NCBI RefSeq assembly: GCF_002095575.1
Contig: NZ_MLJJ01000006.1
Coordinates: forward strand, 62,001 to 126,000
DNA length: 64,000 bases
Direction of reading: 5' to 3'
Source of the DNA: Pantoea septica
Lineage (GTDB): Bacteria > Pseudomonadota > Gammaproteobacteria > Enterobacterales > Enterobacteriaceae
Within the stretch, counting starts at the first letter, position 1; each line of letters begins with the position of its first letter. Under the pieces are notes generated by a model. That model had not been told where the DNA came from, made no database searches, and was given only the letters and a program-made list of their open reading frames with translations. Below, one piece after another: positions 20,742-29,884 of this stretch. Made by a program: the position numbers and the translations under genes.

Positions 20742-21584
20742 ATGTTTCAGGTTTCCGACGCCTCAGACGGCGAGATCATCGACGTCATCTCTGTTCAGTC
20801 TCAAGTGGTTTACGGCAGCGTAGGCAACAGTATCGCCGTCCCCGCGCTGCGACGTCATGGATTGCAGGTCGTTGCGGTGCCTACGGTGCTGTTGAGCAAT
20901 ACGCCCCACTATGCCAGCTGCTACGGCGGCGAAATCCCCCAGCCCTGGTTTGACGGCTATCTGACCGCGCTGGCCGAGCGGAACCTGGATAGCGCCGCGC
21001 GCGCCGTGGTGATGGGCTATCTGAAATCCACCGATAAGGCGGCGTCGCTGGCGCGCTGGCTGCGGCTGATGCGCGAGAAAAACCCGCAGATGCCGGTGAT
21101 TATCGATCCGGTACTGGGCGATGACGACAGCGGTTTCTATGTCGATCCGCAGCTGGCGGTTCACTATCGGCAACAGCTTGCGCCGCTGGCTACCGGCCTG
21201 ACGCCGAACCGCTTTGAGCTGGGCTGCCTGTGCGACGCGCCGCTGGAGAGCGACGCCGAGATTATCGACGCTGCGCGCTCGCTGCTCGGCGCGCAAACCC
21301 AATGGGTGGTGGTAACCAGCGCCACGCACGACGAGACGCGTCACAGCATGCAGGTGTTTTGCGTGACCGCGAAAGAGACCTTCGTCACCGAGCACCCGCG
21401 CTACGATAATCCGCCCAAAGGCACCGGCGATCTTTTTACCGCCGAGCTGACCGCCCGCCTGCTGCGCGGAGCGCCGCTGAGCCAGGCCGTCGAGCAGGCG
21501 AGCCTGTTCGCCCAGCAGTCGGTGCTGGCGACCCGCACGCTGGGCAGGCGCGAACTGCAGCTGGCGGCCGCAGAGCCATTGTGA
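20742..21584 (+). CDS. pdxK: PdxK, pyridoxal/pyridoxine kinase
   Basis: This is a ribokinase-fold enzyme that phosphorylates pyridoxal, pyridoxine or hydroxymethylpyrimidine for vitamin B6 salvage. The N-terminal VQSQVVYGSVGNSIAVPALR and VPTVLLSNTPHY match PdxK rather than PdxY. The catalytic loop is KGTGDLFTAEL, with the active aspartate. It has 280 residues, and the start is preceded by AAGGAG. It stands as a single gene 60 bases before the LacI-like gene. Confidence 0.9.
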   Translation: MFQVSDASDGEIIDVISVQSQVVYGSVGNSIAVPALRRHGLQVVAVPTVLLSNTPHYASCYGGEIPQPWFDGYLTALAERNLDSAARAVVMGYLKSTDKAASLARWLRLMREKNPQMPVIIDPVLGDDDSGFYVDPQLAVHYRQQLAPLATGLTPNRFELGCLCDAPLESDAEIIDAARSLLGAQTQWVVVTSATHDETRHSMQVFCVTAKETFVTEHPRYDNPPKGTGDLFTAELTARLLRGAPLSQAVEQASLFAQQSVLATRTLGRRELQLAAAEPL

Positions 21585-21644
21585 AACAGGGGCCCTATCC
21601 TTTATGGTACAGAGACCTCTACTCACTTCAACAGGGTCTTCTGA

Positions 21645-22463
21645 ATGTATAACAACACCTGTAAAACCATTGGCGTGCTGAGCCATGATTTCAGCCGTCC
21701 GCAGACGGCGGCGCTGCTGCAGGAAGTGAACCGGCAGCTTAATGCGCGCGGCTGCGCGGCGCTGCTGGTCGACGCCGCCGATGAGCGCGCGCGTCAGCTG
21801 GCGCCGCTGCTGAGCGGCGCACTGCACCTTTCCGGTCAGTTTAGCGACGCGTTTCGCGCCGCTGCCGGGCCGATTCCGCTGCTGGCGCTGGATGCGCTGA
21901 ATCTGGATGGCTTTGCCGCCGGCGCGGAGATGGGTCGGCTGCTGCTGGCGCAGGGCCACCAGCGTTTCGGCTATCTGCAACCGTCGCGCTGCGCCGATCC
22001 CGCCCGCATCGACGGCTTCTGCAGCGTTCTAGCGGCGGCGGACAAACGCCTGGATCAGTCGCTCATCGCCGCCGACGCGAGCGATGAGCGCGACAGCGGC
22101 TATCAGGCGATGTTTGCCTATCTGAAGCGCGCCCGTGCCTCGGAGCGCATTCAGGCGCTGTTTTGCGACAGCGACCGGCTGGCATTCGGCGCGCTACAGG
22201 CGGTGCGGGACTTTGGTCAGGGGGCGCATGTCGCCGTGGTGGGATTCGGTGACTGTATTGAGGCAGGCGCCACGACCTGGCATTTGACGAGCTGGGCGCA
22301 GCCGCACGCGCTCCGGGTAACGGAAGCGCTAAACCGTCTGCTGCTCAATCGCGCGGAAGAGGACGGCGCCTGGCGTCGCGGCGAACTGCGGGTGCGCCAC
22401 TCCCATCAGGGCAAAGCGGCGCTGGGCGAAATGGGCCAGTGCGGCTGCGCCGTTCGGCACTGA
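21645..22463 (+). CDS. LacI/GalR-type ligand-binding protein lacking the DNA-binding domain
   Basis: The 272 residues match the effector-binding (periplasmic-binding-protein-like) fold of LacI-family regulators: IGVLSHDFSRPQTAALLQEV at the start, then LLAQGHQRFGYL, and IQALFCDSDRLAFGALQAV. The usual N-terminal helix-turn-helix of about 60 residues is absent. The sequence between pdxK and this start does not encode one in frame. It could be a remnant regulator or a cytoplasmic sugar-binding protein. The C-terminus (GEMGQCGCAVRH) is unusual. The function is unknown. Confidence 0.7.
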   Translation: MYNNTCKTIGVLSHDFSRPQTAALLQEVNRQLNARGCAALLVDAADERARQLAPLLSGALHLSGQFSDAFRAAAGPIPLLALDALNLDGFAAGAEMGRLLLAQGHQRFGYLQPSRCADPARIDGFCSVLAAADKRLDQSLIAADASDERDSGYQAMFAYLKRARASERIQALFCDSDRLAFGALQAVRDFGQGAHVAVVGFGDCIEAGATTWHLTSWAQPHALRVTEALNRLLLNRAEEDGAWRRGELRVRHSHQGKAALGEMGQCGCAVRH

Positions 22464-22468
22464 TCAAA

Positions 22469-22490
22469 AAGCCCGCCGTGAGGCGGGCTT
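22469..22490 (+). terminator. terminator after the LacI-like gene
   Basis: An AAGCCCGCC/GGCGGGCTT stem with a short loop directly after the stop. The A run before it on the plus strand gives a T tail on the minus strand as well, so it may serve nlpC too. Confidence 0.7.
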
Positions 22491-22529
22491 GAGGCGTTGG
22501 TCAGGCGGGCTGGCGTGCCGCAGATACGA

Positions 22530-23099
22530 TTACTTACGCGCCAGCGTCATGCCGCTGCCTTTATTGAGGGTGATCTGCGCGTTGTACTCTTTCGGCAGGC
22601 GCCGCGCCTGATAGAAGACTTTTTGCCAGTAAGGATTATTCAGCTCGGAGCGCACCACGCCCTGGCTGACCGAGGCGTGGAAAAAGTGCTGGTCGGTATC
22701 ATAGAAGCCGACGTGCATGCCGCCTTTGATGCGGAAAAAGACCAGGTCGCCCGGCTGCAGATCGCGCGGGGCGATGCGCTTGCCCATCTTCAGCAGTTCG
22801 GTGGTGGTGACGCGATCCATCGGCAGGTTAAAGCGATCTTTCAGCGTGCGCCAGACAAAGCCGGAGCAGTCGACGCCGGAAAGTTCGGTGCCGCCCCACT
22901 GATATTGCGTGCCGTGCCAGGTATGCATTTGATCGTGCAGCGCGGCAACAACCGGAATGAGATCGCCCTGATCCCCCTGGCCCTCATCGCTGACCTGCGT
23001 ATCGTTCTGTGCGGATGGTTCAGTAGAATGGCGCGAGCAGCCGCCAAGCAGAAAAGCGGAAGCTAACACAAGCGTCAGCAGAGGTCGCAGAGTCATCAT
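22530..23099 (-). CDS. nlpC: NlpC/P60-family lipoprotein (NlpC-like)
   Basis: This is a predicted outer- or inner-membrane lipoprotein and peptidoglycan endopeptidase. The signal peptide ends with a lipobox LLGGC (Cys21). The NlpC/P60 domain has catalytic Cys78 (GVDCSGFVW), His129 (GGMHVGFY) and His141 (FFHAS). The stretch WHGTQYQWGG and the C-terminal YWQKVFYQARRL resemble E. coli NlpC more than MepS. It stands alone, convergent with the LacI-like gene. Confidence 0.8.
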   Translation of the reverse strand: MMTLRPLLTLVLASAFLLGGCSRHSTEPSAQNDTQVSDEGQGDQGDLIPVVAALHDQMHTWHGTQYQWGGTELSGVDCSGFVWRTLKDRFNLPMDRVTTTELLKMGKRIAPRDLQPGDLVFFRIKGGMHVGFYDTDQHFFHASVSQGVVRSELNNPYWQKVFYQARRLPKEYNAQITLNKGSGMTLARK

Positions 23100-23259
23100 C
23101 GTGTAAGGTGTAACCCTAAGCAGTAAGCAGGTTGGCGTGGTAGAGGACTTATAGCCTAATAACGCTTTCCGCTAAACCTGGCTGGCTTCCGCTTTACGTT
23201 AATTTACAAAAAGTGCGACCTGCGCGCGCTATCCGCTGATTTTAAGGCAAATATTCCCC
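23100..23259 (-). promoter_or_regulatory. spacer between nlpC and the LysR gene
   Basis: 160 bases holding the upstream region of nlpC and the 3' side of the LysR gene. I see no gene or strong hairpin here. Confidence 0.3.
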
Positions 23260-24171
23260 TTAACGCGACGCGTTGAGCGACTCGATCACGCCGGTCAAAT
23301 GTTGAATTACCTGCTGAGCGGCGCGCGACAGCTGCCGCGCCGGCGCGCAGCATAATGCCAGCGTCAGCGGCCGCACGTTAGGGTCGCGCAGCGGCACAAA
23401 GCTTAGCGTCCCCCGCCCCACCTCGTCCATCACGTCGAGCAGGCTCAACATGCTGATGCCGCTGCCCTGCTTAATCAGCGACTTAATCAGGCGAATGTCG
23501 TTACAGGTAATGACGTTCTCCGGCTGCAGGCTGTGCCTCCTGTAGAGCATTTCGACCCGCTCATGCACCACCAGCGGCGCGCCGGGAATGATATGCCGCT
23601 CCGCGCTGAGCTGGCCGGTGGAGAGCGTCGCGTGCGCGCCAAGCGGGTGGCCGGCGGGCAGCACCACGCCAATCGGCAGCTCGGCGAAGGCCATCACGCT
23701 CAGCCCGGCCTGCGCCTGTGGCTCGAGCACCAGTCCGGCATCCAGCTCCGCCAGCCGCACCTGCTCGCCGATCTGCGCGCTGTCATGCACGCTGAGATCG
23801 AGCCGCAGCCAGGGGTGCGTCTGCGCAATCTGCGACAGTGCATCGGCAATCGCCCCTTCGTTCAGCGCCTGAATCAGCCCGAGACTGACATGGCCGCGCC
23901 GCAGCCCCTGAATCTCATCGAAGCGCTGGCGGGTGCGCTGGTACTCGCGCTGCCAGCGACGCAGGTCGTCCAGCAGCAGCTCGCCGGCGCTGGTCAGGCG
24001 CATGCCGTCAGGCAACCGTTCGAACAGCCGCATGCCCAGCTCCTCTTCCGCCTGCAGGATTTGCCGGTTGATCGCCGAGGCGGAAACATGCAGCCGTTCC
24101 GCCGCCTTACGCAGGCTGCCGCTGCGCGCCAGTTCGAGAAAGTAGTGAGAGAAGCGTGAAAAAGGGAGCAT
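23260..24171 (-). CDS. LysR-family transcriptional regulator
   Basis: This is a DNA-binding activator or repressor of about 303 residues. The N-terminal winged helix is ARSGSLRKAAERLHVSASAI, followed by LysR substrate-binding lobes. I choose the ATG at 24171 (MLPFSRFSHYF), since the reading frame upstream of it has no family similarity. It is divergent from the Rieske oxygenase set starting at 24287, with 115 bases between, the usual arrangement for a LysR regulator and its target. Confidence 0.85.
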   Translation of the reverse strand: MLPFSRFSHYFLELARSGSLRKAAERLHVSASAINRQILQAEEELGMRLFERLPDGMRLTSAGELLLDDLRRWQREYQRTRQRFDEIQGLRRGHVSLGLIQALNEGAIADALSQIAQTHPWLRLDLSVHDSAQIGEQVRLAELDAGLVLEPQAQAGLSVMAFAELPIGVVLPAGHPLGAHATLSTGQLSAERHIIPGAPLVVHERVEMLYRRHSLQPENVITCNDIRLIKSLIKQGSGISMLSLLDVMDEVGRGTLSFVPLRDPNVRPLTLALCCAPARQLSRAAQQVIQHLTGVIESLNASR

Positions 24172-24286
24172 GAGCGACCTGTACTGTTTAACGCAACACC
24201 TTAGTGAAAAAACGATGATGGATCGTTGCACCCGCCTCTGTCCACAATGTTCGTAACTTCCCTTGCGCCTCAGACAGGTAATCGCC

Positions 24287-25318
24287 ATGAAACAACCCTC
24301 GCCTCCCGCCCATTGCACCTTTGAACCTGACGACTGGCTGCGGCTGGCGCGCTGCTGGCATCCCGTAGCGCGTCTGTGCGACGTGGGCCCCGCGCCGATG
24401 AAAGCGGTGCTGCTTGACGAGCAGCTGGTGATCTACCGCATTAATGAGCAGATCGTCGCCGCGAAAGATGTCTGCCCGCACCGCGGCGTGCCGCTGACGC
24501 TCGGCTTTCACGACGAGCACGGCATTATCTGCCCCTACCATGGACTGCGTTTCGGCGAGGATGGCCGCTGTAACCGCATTCCCTCCAGCCCCAACCAGCC
24601 GGTACCCGCCAAGCTCAATCTCATTAACTTTCCCGTGGAAGTACGCTTTGGGCTGGTATGGGTCTGCCTCGCGCCGGATGCGGATAACCCCGCCGCGCTG
24701 CCGCAGATGCCGCACTGGGAGGACGCCGGCTTTCAGCAGATCACCTGTCCTCCTTTCGACGTCGCCGGCTTTGCCGGACGCCAGGTAGAAGGATTTCTCG
24801 ACGTCGCCCATTTCGCCTGGGTGCACAGCGAAACCTTCGCCGATCCCGGCAATCAGGAGGTGCCGCCCTACAACCCGGTCGAGACGGAGTATGGCTTTAC
24901 GGTGGATTACTGGAGCTCGGTTTCCAACTTCGCGGCGGGCTCCGATCGGCAGGCGCCGGAGGGCTTCCAGTGGCTGCGCCATTTTGAGATGCATCTTCCC
25001 TTTACCGCCACGCTGACGGTGCATTTCCCCGATGCCGCGCGCTTAGTGATTATGAACGCCGCCTCGCCGGTCTCGGCGCGTAAAACGCGGATGTTCGCGC
25101 CCATCGCGCGTAACTTCGACCTGCATATTCCGGTCGAGGAGGTGCACGCCTTTAACCATCGGGTGTTCGAGGAAGATCGGCTGATGGTGGAGACGCAGAT
25201 GCCGGAACGCCTGCCGCTCGATCTGACGCTGGAGGCGCATATTCCCGCCGACCGCAGCTCTATCGCCTACCGTCGCGGACTGAAAAAGCAGGGCTACGGC
25301 GACTTCTTCCTGGTGTAG
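24287..25318 (+). CDS. Rieske non-heme iron oxygenase, oxygenase component
   Basis: This is a VanA-type aromatic ring or O-demethylating oxygenase of 343 residues. The Rieske [2Fe-2S] motif is C63-P-H65 with C82-PY-H85. The mononuclear iron site follows at D172, H175 and H180 (LDVAHFAWVHSE). Electrons should come from the reductase encoded 13 bases downstream. The substrate is not evident; vanillate-like or other aromatic acids are possible by family analogy. Confidence 0.88.
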   Translation: MKQPSPPAHCTFEPDDWLRLARCWHPVARLCDVGPAPMKAVLLDEQLVIYRINEQIVAAKDVCPHRGVPLTLGFHDEHGIICPYHGLRFGEDGRCNRIPSSPNQPVPAKLNLINFPVEVRFGLVWVCLAPDADNPAALPQMPHWEDAGFQQITCPPFDVAGFAGRQVEGFLDVAHFAWVHSETFADPGNQEVPPYNPVETEYGFTVDYWSSVSNFAAGSDRQAPEGFQWLRHFEMHLPFTATLTVHFPDAARLVIMNAASPVSARKTRMFAPIARNFDLHIPVEEVHAFNHRVFEEDRLMVETQMPERLPLDLTLEAHIPADRSSIAYRRGLKKQGYGDFFLV

Positions 25319-25331
25319 CGAGGAGAATAAG

Positions 25332-26297
25332 ATGACGACTTTTACGGTAACTATCGATGGTTTGTCGCGTCAGGGACGCCACGCCGTGGCGCTGAGCCTG
25401 GTGCGCGACGACGGCCAACCGCTGCCGCGCTGGGAAGCGGGCGCGCATATCGATCTGCACCTGGGCAACGGCATGATGCGGCAGTATTCGCTGACCGGTT
25501 CGCCGCTGCGCCAGGATCGCTATCTGATCTGCGTCGGGCTGGCCGCCGACTCGCGCGGCGGCTCGCGCTATATCCATCAGCAGCTGCGGTTAGGCCAGCA
25601 GCTGACTATTTCCGCGCCGCGCAACCTGTTTCCGCTGGTGGCAGCGCAGCGCGTGGTGCTTATCGCCGCCGGTATCGGTTTAACGCCGCTGCTGGCGATG
25701 GCGGCGCAGCTTGAGGCGGACGCCGTGCCCTTTTCGCTGCACTATTATGTGAAGCAGCGTCAGGATGCCGCCCTGACGCGCCAGCTGCTGCAGCCGTTCC
25801 GCCACGGCTACGGCGAGATCCTCTGTAGCGCCGAAGGGCAGAGCCCGCGCCGGCATCTGCCCGAGGCGCTGCGCAAGCCTGAGCCGGGAACGCATCTCTA
25901 CCTCTGCGGGCCGCAGGGCTTTATGGCACACCTGCAGCAGCAGGCGCAGGCGCTCGGCTTCAGTGCTGAGCAGCTGCATACGGAAGCCTTTAGCGCCGCG
26001 GCGCCGACGGCGGCGCAGGGTGACGATGAGAGCTTTACCGTCACTCTGGCCTCTTCCGGCGCCAGCTGGCCGGTGCCTGCGGATAAAACCATCGCCCGCG
26101 TGCTGCTGGAGAACGGCGTCGAGGTGCCGCTCTCCTGCGAGATGGGGCTGTGCGGCGCCTGCCTTACGCCGGTGGTATCCGGCGAGCCGGACCATCGCGA
26201 CACCGTTCAGACTGAGACGGAAAAGTCTGCGCCGCTTCAACAAATCGCGCTCTGCTGCTCGCGCAGCCGCAGTAAAGCGCTGGTGATCGACCTGTAG
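25332..26297 (+). CDS. VanB-type ferredoxin reductase component
   Basis: This is an FMN- and NAD(P)H-binding oxidoreductase of 321 residues with a C-terminal plant-type ferredoxin domain. Flavin binding is shown by RQYSLTGSP, nucleotide binding by IAAGIGLTPLLAMA and YLCGPQGFM. The [2Fe-2S] cysteines lie in SCEMGLCGACLTPV plus ALCC. It forms a two-component system with the oxygenase directly upstream. Confidence 0.9.
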   Translation: MTTFTVTIDGLSRQGRHAVALSLVRDDGQPLPRWEAGAHIDLHLGNGMMRQYSLTGSPLRQDRYLICVGLAADSRGGSRYIHQQLRLGQQLTISAPRNLFPLVAAQRVVLIAAGIGLTPLLAMAAQLEADAVPFSLHYYVKQRQDAALTRQLLQPFRHGYGEILCSAEGQSPRRHLPEALRKPEPGTHLYLCGPQGFMAHLQQQAQALGFSAEQLHTEAFSAAAPTAAQGDDESFTVTLASSGASWPVPADKTIARVLLENGVEVPLSCEMGLCGACLTPVVSGEPDHRDTVQTETEKSAPLQQIALCCSRSRSKALVIDL

Positions 26298-26338
26298 CTT
26301 CTACACTTAAAGGCATCGCCCCGAAACAAGGAGATGCC

Positions 26339-26905
26339 ATGAGTCAACGTCTGCACAAAACCGCCTTTCCGGTCAGCAAGGCGCGTAAATATCTCGAGCC
26401 CGGCCCGGTGCTGCTGCTCAGCTCGCAGTTCGAAGCCCACAGCGACATCATGACGCTTGGCTGGCATACGGTGCTGGAGTTTTCGCCGTCGCTTGTCGGC
26501 TGCATGATTTCCAGCATGAACCACAGTCACGCGCTGATCCGCGACAGCGGGCAGTGCGTGCTGAACGTTCCCTCGGCAGATTTGATCGATAAGGTCGTGG
26601 CTATTGGCAACAGCCACGGCGACAAGCTGGATAAGTTCGACGCGTTTGGCCTCACCGCAGAGCCGGCCAGCGTAGTAAACGCTCCGCTGATTAACGAGTG
26701 CTTCGCCAGCTTTGAGTGCCAGCTCTATGACGATTCGATGGTGGATAACTACAACCTGTTTATTTTCGAGATCGTTAAAGCCCACGTCGCCGACGAGCCG
26801 GAATTTCCGCCGACGCTGCACTACACCGGCGAAGGCCGCTTTACCATTATGGGCGACCGGGTGCTGGATCGCAGCGGTCAGTTTAAACCTGAGATGCTGA
26901 TTTAG
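26339..26905 (+). CDS. Flavin reductase-like domain protein
   Basis: The 188 residues fit the FMN-binding flavin reductase-like family: PVLLLSSQFEAHSDIMTLGW, then CVLNVPSADLIDKV. Such proteins reduce flavin or serve as FMN-binding partners. It follows the oxygenase/reductase pair by 41 bases with a good GGAG site, so it is probably in the same operon. Its exact role there is not known. Confidence 0.78.
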   Translation: MSQRLHKTAFPVSKARKYLEPGPVLLLSSQFEAHSDIMTLGWHTVLEFSPSLVGCMISSMNHSHALIRDSGQCVLNVPSADLIDKVVAIGNSHGDKLDKFDAFGLTAEPASVVNAPLINECFASFECQLYDDSMVDNYNLFIFEIVKAHVADEPEFPPTLHYTGEGRFTIMGDRVLDRSGQFKPEMLI

Positions 26906-26997
26906 CCTCTCATCGGCCATTCTTGCCCTGCGCGGGTTGAAAAGGCGCGCAGCCGTCCCTACTCTCTCATACTCGACCTCGACAGGAGTTAAGCATT

Positions 26998-27531
26998 ATG
27001 GCAATCGAATACGCAGTGATCGCAGGCGGCTGTTTCTGGTGTACCGAAGCGGTTTTTAAAGATGTGATCGGCGTGGAGTCGGTTGAAAGCGGCTATACCG
27101 GCGGCGCGCGTCCGAATCCGACCTATGAGCAGGTCTGCAGCGGCGCAACCGGTCATGCGGAAGCGATTCGCATCGGATTCGATCCGGAAAAAGTGAGCTA
27201 CGGCGATCTGCTGGATATCAGCTTCGCCACCCACGATCCGACGCAGCTTAACCGCCAGGGCAACGACATCGGCACGCAGTACCGCTCCGCCATCTTCCCG
27301 GCCACCCCGGAGCAGGAAGCAGAGGCGGTCGCCGCTATTGCGCGCGCGCAGCAGGACCATCAGGATCCGGTGGTCACCACCATTGAGCCGCTGAAAGAGT
27401 GGTATCCCGCCGAGGCCTATCATCAGGATTACTGGGAAGGCGCAGGCCAGCGCAACGGCTACTGCATGGCGGTCATTCCGCCGAAGCTGCAGAAGCTGCG
27501 TAAAAGCTTCGCCAGTCGCGTGAAAAACTAA
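26998..27531 (+). CDS. msrA: MsrA, peptide methionine-S-sulfoxide reductase
   Basis: MsrA repairs oxidised methionine. The active-site motif GGCFWCTEAVF is at residues 10-20, followed by SGYTGG and the family's GNDIGTQYRSAIF. At 177 residues it is the short form without an N-terminal extension. CAGGAG precedes the ATG. It ends at a strong terminator. Neighbouring oxygenase genes may explain an oxidative-repair function, but that is inference. Confidence 0.93.
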   Translation: MAIEYAVIAGGCFWCTEAVFKDVIGVESVESGYTGGARPNPTYEQVCSGATGHAEAIRIGFDPEKVSYGDLLDISFATHDPTQLNRQGNDIGTQYRSAIFPATPEQEAEAVAAIARAQQDHQDPVVTTIEPLKEWYPAEAYHQDYWEGAGQRNGYCMAVIPPKLQKLRKSFASRVKN

Positions 27532-27535
27532 GCCA

Positions 27536-27597
27536 GCAGCGGGTTTACCGCCCGCTGCCGCGCATTGGATCAGCCCCGCCTGCGCGGGGCTTTTTTT
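27536..27597 (+). terminator. terminator of msrA
   Basis: A first hairpin (GCAGCGGG/CCCGCTGC) is followed by AGCCCCGC/GCGGGGCT with seven T at 27591-27597. Confidence 0.9.
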
Positions 27598-28679
27598 CAG
27601 GCGGCGGAACGGGCGCGTTTCAGGCCGATCAGCGTCGGGAAGATAAACAGCGACTGCCCCAGACCGCGATTGGTCACCGACCACACCGCCACCGAGCAGA
27701 GCGAACAGAGACCCACTATCGCCACCGGATAGAGGCAGGCCCACAGAAACGAGAACCAGGCGTGCTCGAACAGGTGATGCCGCTGAGCGAACAGAATCGC
27801 CGACATGCCGAAGAACTCGATAAAGATACGGTGGATCACGTAAATCTGCAGCGTGTTGCGCCCTATCCAGTTCATGTAGCTCATGCTGAAATGCTGATTG
27901 AGCCAGCGGCAGGCCGCCACGCTTCCCAGCACCGCGATAATGCACATAAACAGGCTCTTATCGAGGCCGAAAATAACGTGGATGCCCGCCAGCGCCGCCA
28001 GTATCGCCCAGGGCACCATATTTTCACGGCGCCATTCGCTCAGCCGCAGCATCATCGGGCTCCAGAATACGCCCAGCAGGAAGAACAGGAAATATTGCGC
28101 CACGCTCTGCGGGCCCCAGAAGGGAATAATCTTCTCTACCGCAAGGTAATTCAGCAGCACGGCGACCGCCAGCAGGGCCACTTTATGCTGGCGAAATATT
28201 TTGGCGCAAAGGAAATATAAGCCAAGCCCGTAGAGATACCAGGAGGTGCTCATCGCCAGAAAAGTCAGCTTTAAAAATTCAAGCAGCGACCCGGCATAGG
28301 CGGCGTTAAGATTTTGAGAAATACGCTGGCCGGTGATTTCAGTCGAGATGCCGACAATCGACCACCACTGAATAAAGCCCCACAGAATGTAGAGATAAAA
28401 GAGATTAGTAATACGGCTGGTGAAAACCTGTTTCCAGGGGCGATTAAGAATGCCGTTAGTGGCCAGCAGGCCGGAGACAAAGAAAAAGGCGGGCATACGC
28501 AACGGCGACAGCACGGTATTAAACTGCACCCACATTTCCGCCGGGATCCAGCCTGCGGAGAGATATTTCAGCGTGCCTTCAAAGCCCGGCAGCACGGTGT
28601 GATACAGCACGACCAGCAATATGCAGGCCCCCTTAAGGGTATTGACCCACGATATTTCATCTGACTTAGCGTTGTTCAT
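27597..28679 (-). CDS. Acyltransferase family 3 membrane protein (YcfT-like)
   Basis: This is a multi-pass inner-membrane acyltransferase (family 3, OpgC/WecH/YcfT type) of 360 residues. It starts WVNTLKGACILLVVLYH, the conserved first helix with its His, followed by PFFFVSGLL-like and about ten hydrophobic helices. IGRNTLQIYVIHRI near the end is typical. It probably acylates a surface glycan. The ATG at 28679 has AGGAG; the frame upstream is not family-like. Confidence 0.82.
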   Translation of the reverse strand: MNNAKSDEISWVNTLKGACILLVVLYHTVLPGFEGTLKYLSAGWIPAEMWVQFNTVLSPLRMPAFFFVSGLLATNGILNRPWKQVFTSRITNLFYLYILWGFIQWWSIVGISTEITGQRISQNLNAAYAGSLLEFLKLTFLAMSTSWYLYGLGLYFLCAKIFRQHKVALLAVAVLLNYLAVEKIIPFWGPQSVAQYFLFFLLGVFWSPMMLRLSEWRRENMVPWAILAALAGIHVIFGLDKSLFMCIIAVLGSVAACRWLNQHFSMSYMNWIGRNTLQIYVIHRIFIEFFGMSAILFAQRHHLFEHAWFSFLWACLYPVAIVGLCSLCSVAVWSVTNRGLGQSLFIFPTLIGLKRARSAA

Positions 28680-29106
28680 GATTTGACTCCTGCTGTGTAG
28701 GTCAGAAACTAAAGAGGAAAAGAGAAAAAACGACATGATACTTTTAGGATTATCTGGCGATTATTCGCCATTCCCCTGCCGCTGACTCTAGCGAAAGTCT
28801 TAAAAGTATTAAGCTGGCCCTGAATTAACAAGGCTTTACGCGTTTCGTTTTTTCTTTACATTCCTCTCGGGCAGGGCTTTTTTGTTAGCTGTTAACGACT
28901 AAGCGGAAAAAGCGTGTCAGGCCGGCAACCGTTATTTGCTCAGGTAAATAGGAGTAAACCTGAAGCGGTAAAACCAGAGAATGTTTGATGCGCGTGAAAA
29001 TATTAAAATATTTTGCCCCAAATTGTTTAAGCATAAATAATTAGCTGTGGTAGGGCGAATAAGATAATAGATTGCTTGTGCGGCTCGCGCGCAGCAGAAA
29101 AAGGGA
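28680..29106. other. intergenic stretch of about 430 bases, no gene seen
   Basis: AT-rich spacer between the 5' end of the acyltransferase gene and the 3' end of tcyN. It should carry the acyltransferase promoter. No convincing reading frame or RNA structure was found. Confidence 0.4.
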
Positions 29107-29129
29107 ATACGCCTCCGAAGAGGCGTATT
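29107..29129. terminator. terminator of tcyJLN
   Basis: An AATACGCCTC/GAGGCGTATT stem of 10 bp with a tight loop, just after the tcyN stop on the minus strand. Confidence 0.8.
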
Positions 29130-29131
29130 TA

Positions 29132-29884
29132 TTACTGGTTGAGGAATTTATCGAGGAACTGCCGGGTACGCGCCTGCTGGGGATTGCTGAACAGCGCTTT
29201 CGCCGCGCCCTGCTCCACGATGCGCCCCTGATCCATAAAAATCGCCCGATCCGCTACGTCGCGGGCAAAGCTCATCTCATGGGTAACGATGACCATGGTG
29301 CGCTTCTCCTGAGCCAGCGCGCGAATGGTGTTGAGCACCTCGCCCACCAGCTCGGGATCGAGCGCCGACGTCGGCTCGTCAAACAGGATGACCTGCGGAC
29401 GCATCGCCAGCGCACGCGCGATAGCAACGCGCTGCTGCTGGCCGCCGGAGAGCCGACGCGGGAAACTGCTCTCTCTGCCCTGCAGCCCCACTTTCTCCAG
29501 CAGCGCACGCGCACGCGCTTCGGCTTCCCCTTTCGGTTCGCCTTTGACGATCACCGGCCCTTCAATAATGTTTTCCAGCACCGAGCGGTGGGGAAACAGA
29601 TTGAAGTTCTGGAACACAAAGCCGACCTGCTGGCGCAGCTGGCGCACCTGCTCTTTCTGCCTGGTCTGCGCCAGCCTGGCGTCGATAGCGATCTCGCCTA
29701 CCTTGATGGTGCCGCTGTCCGGCGTTTCCAGCAGGTTGATGCAGCGCAGCAGCGTGGTTTTACCCGAGCCGCTGGGGCCGATAATCGCCACCACTTCGCC
29801 GGAAGCCACCTCAAGGTCGATGCCGTGCAGCACCGTCTGGCCATTGAAGGTTTTCACCAGCTTGCTGATTTCGATGGCGCTCAT
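29132..29884 (-). CDS. tcyN: TcyN, cystine ABC transporter ATPase
   Basis: This is the ATP-binding subunit of an L-cystine importer, 250 residues. Walker A is GPSGSGKTTLLR, the signature LSGGQQQRVAIARAL, Walker B VILFDEPTSALDPE, and the H-loop VTHEM. It overlaps the permease gene by 4 bases, and the order J-L-N matches the fliY-yecS-yecC locus of E. coli. Confidence 0.93.
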   Translation of the reverse strand: MSAIEISKLVKTFNGQTVLHGIDLEVASGEVVAIIGPSGSGKTTLLRCINLLETPDSGTIKVGEIAIDARLAQTRQKEQVRQLRQQVGFVFQNFNLFPHRSVLENIIEGPVIVKGEPKGEAEARARALLEKVGLQGRESSFPRRLSGGQQQRVAIARALAMRPQVILFDEPTSALDPELVGEVLNTIRALAQEKRTMVIVTHEMSFARDVADRAIFMDQGRIVEQGAAKALFSNPQQARTRQFLDKFLNQ

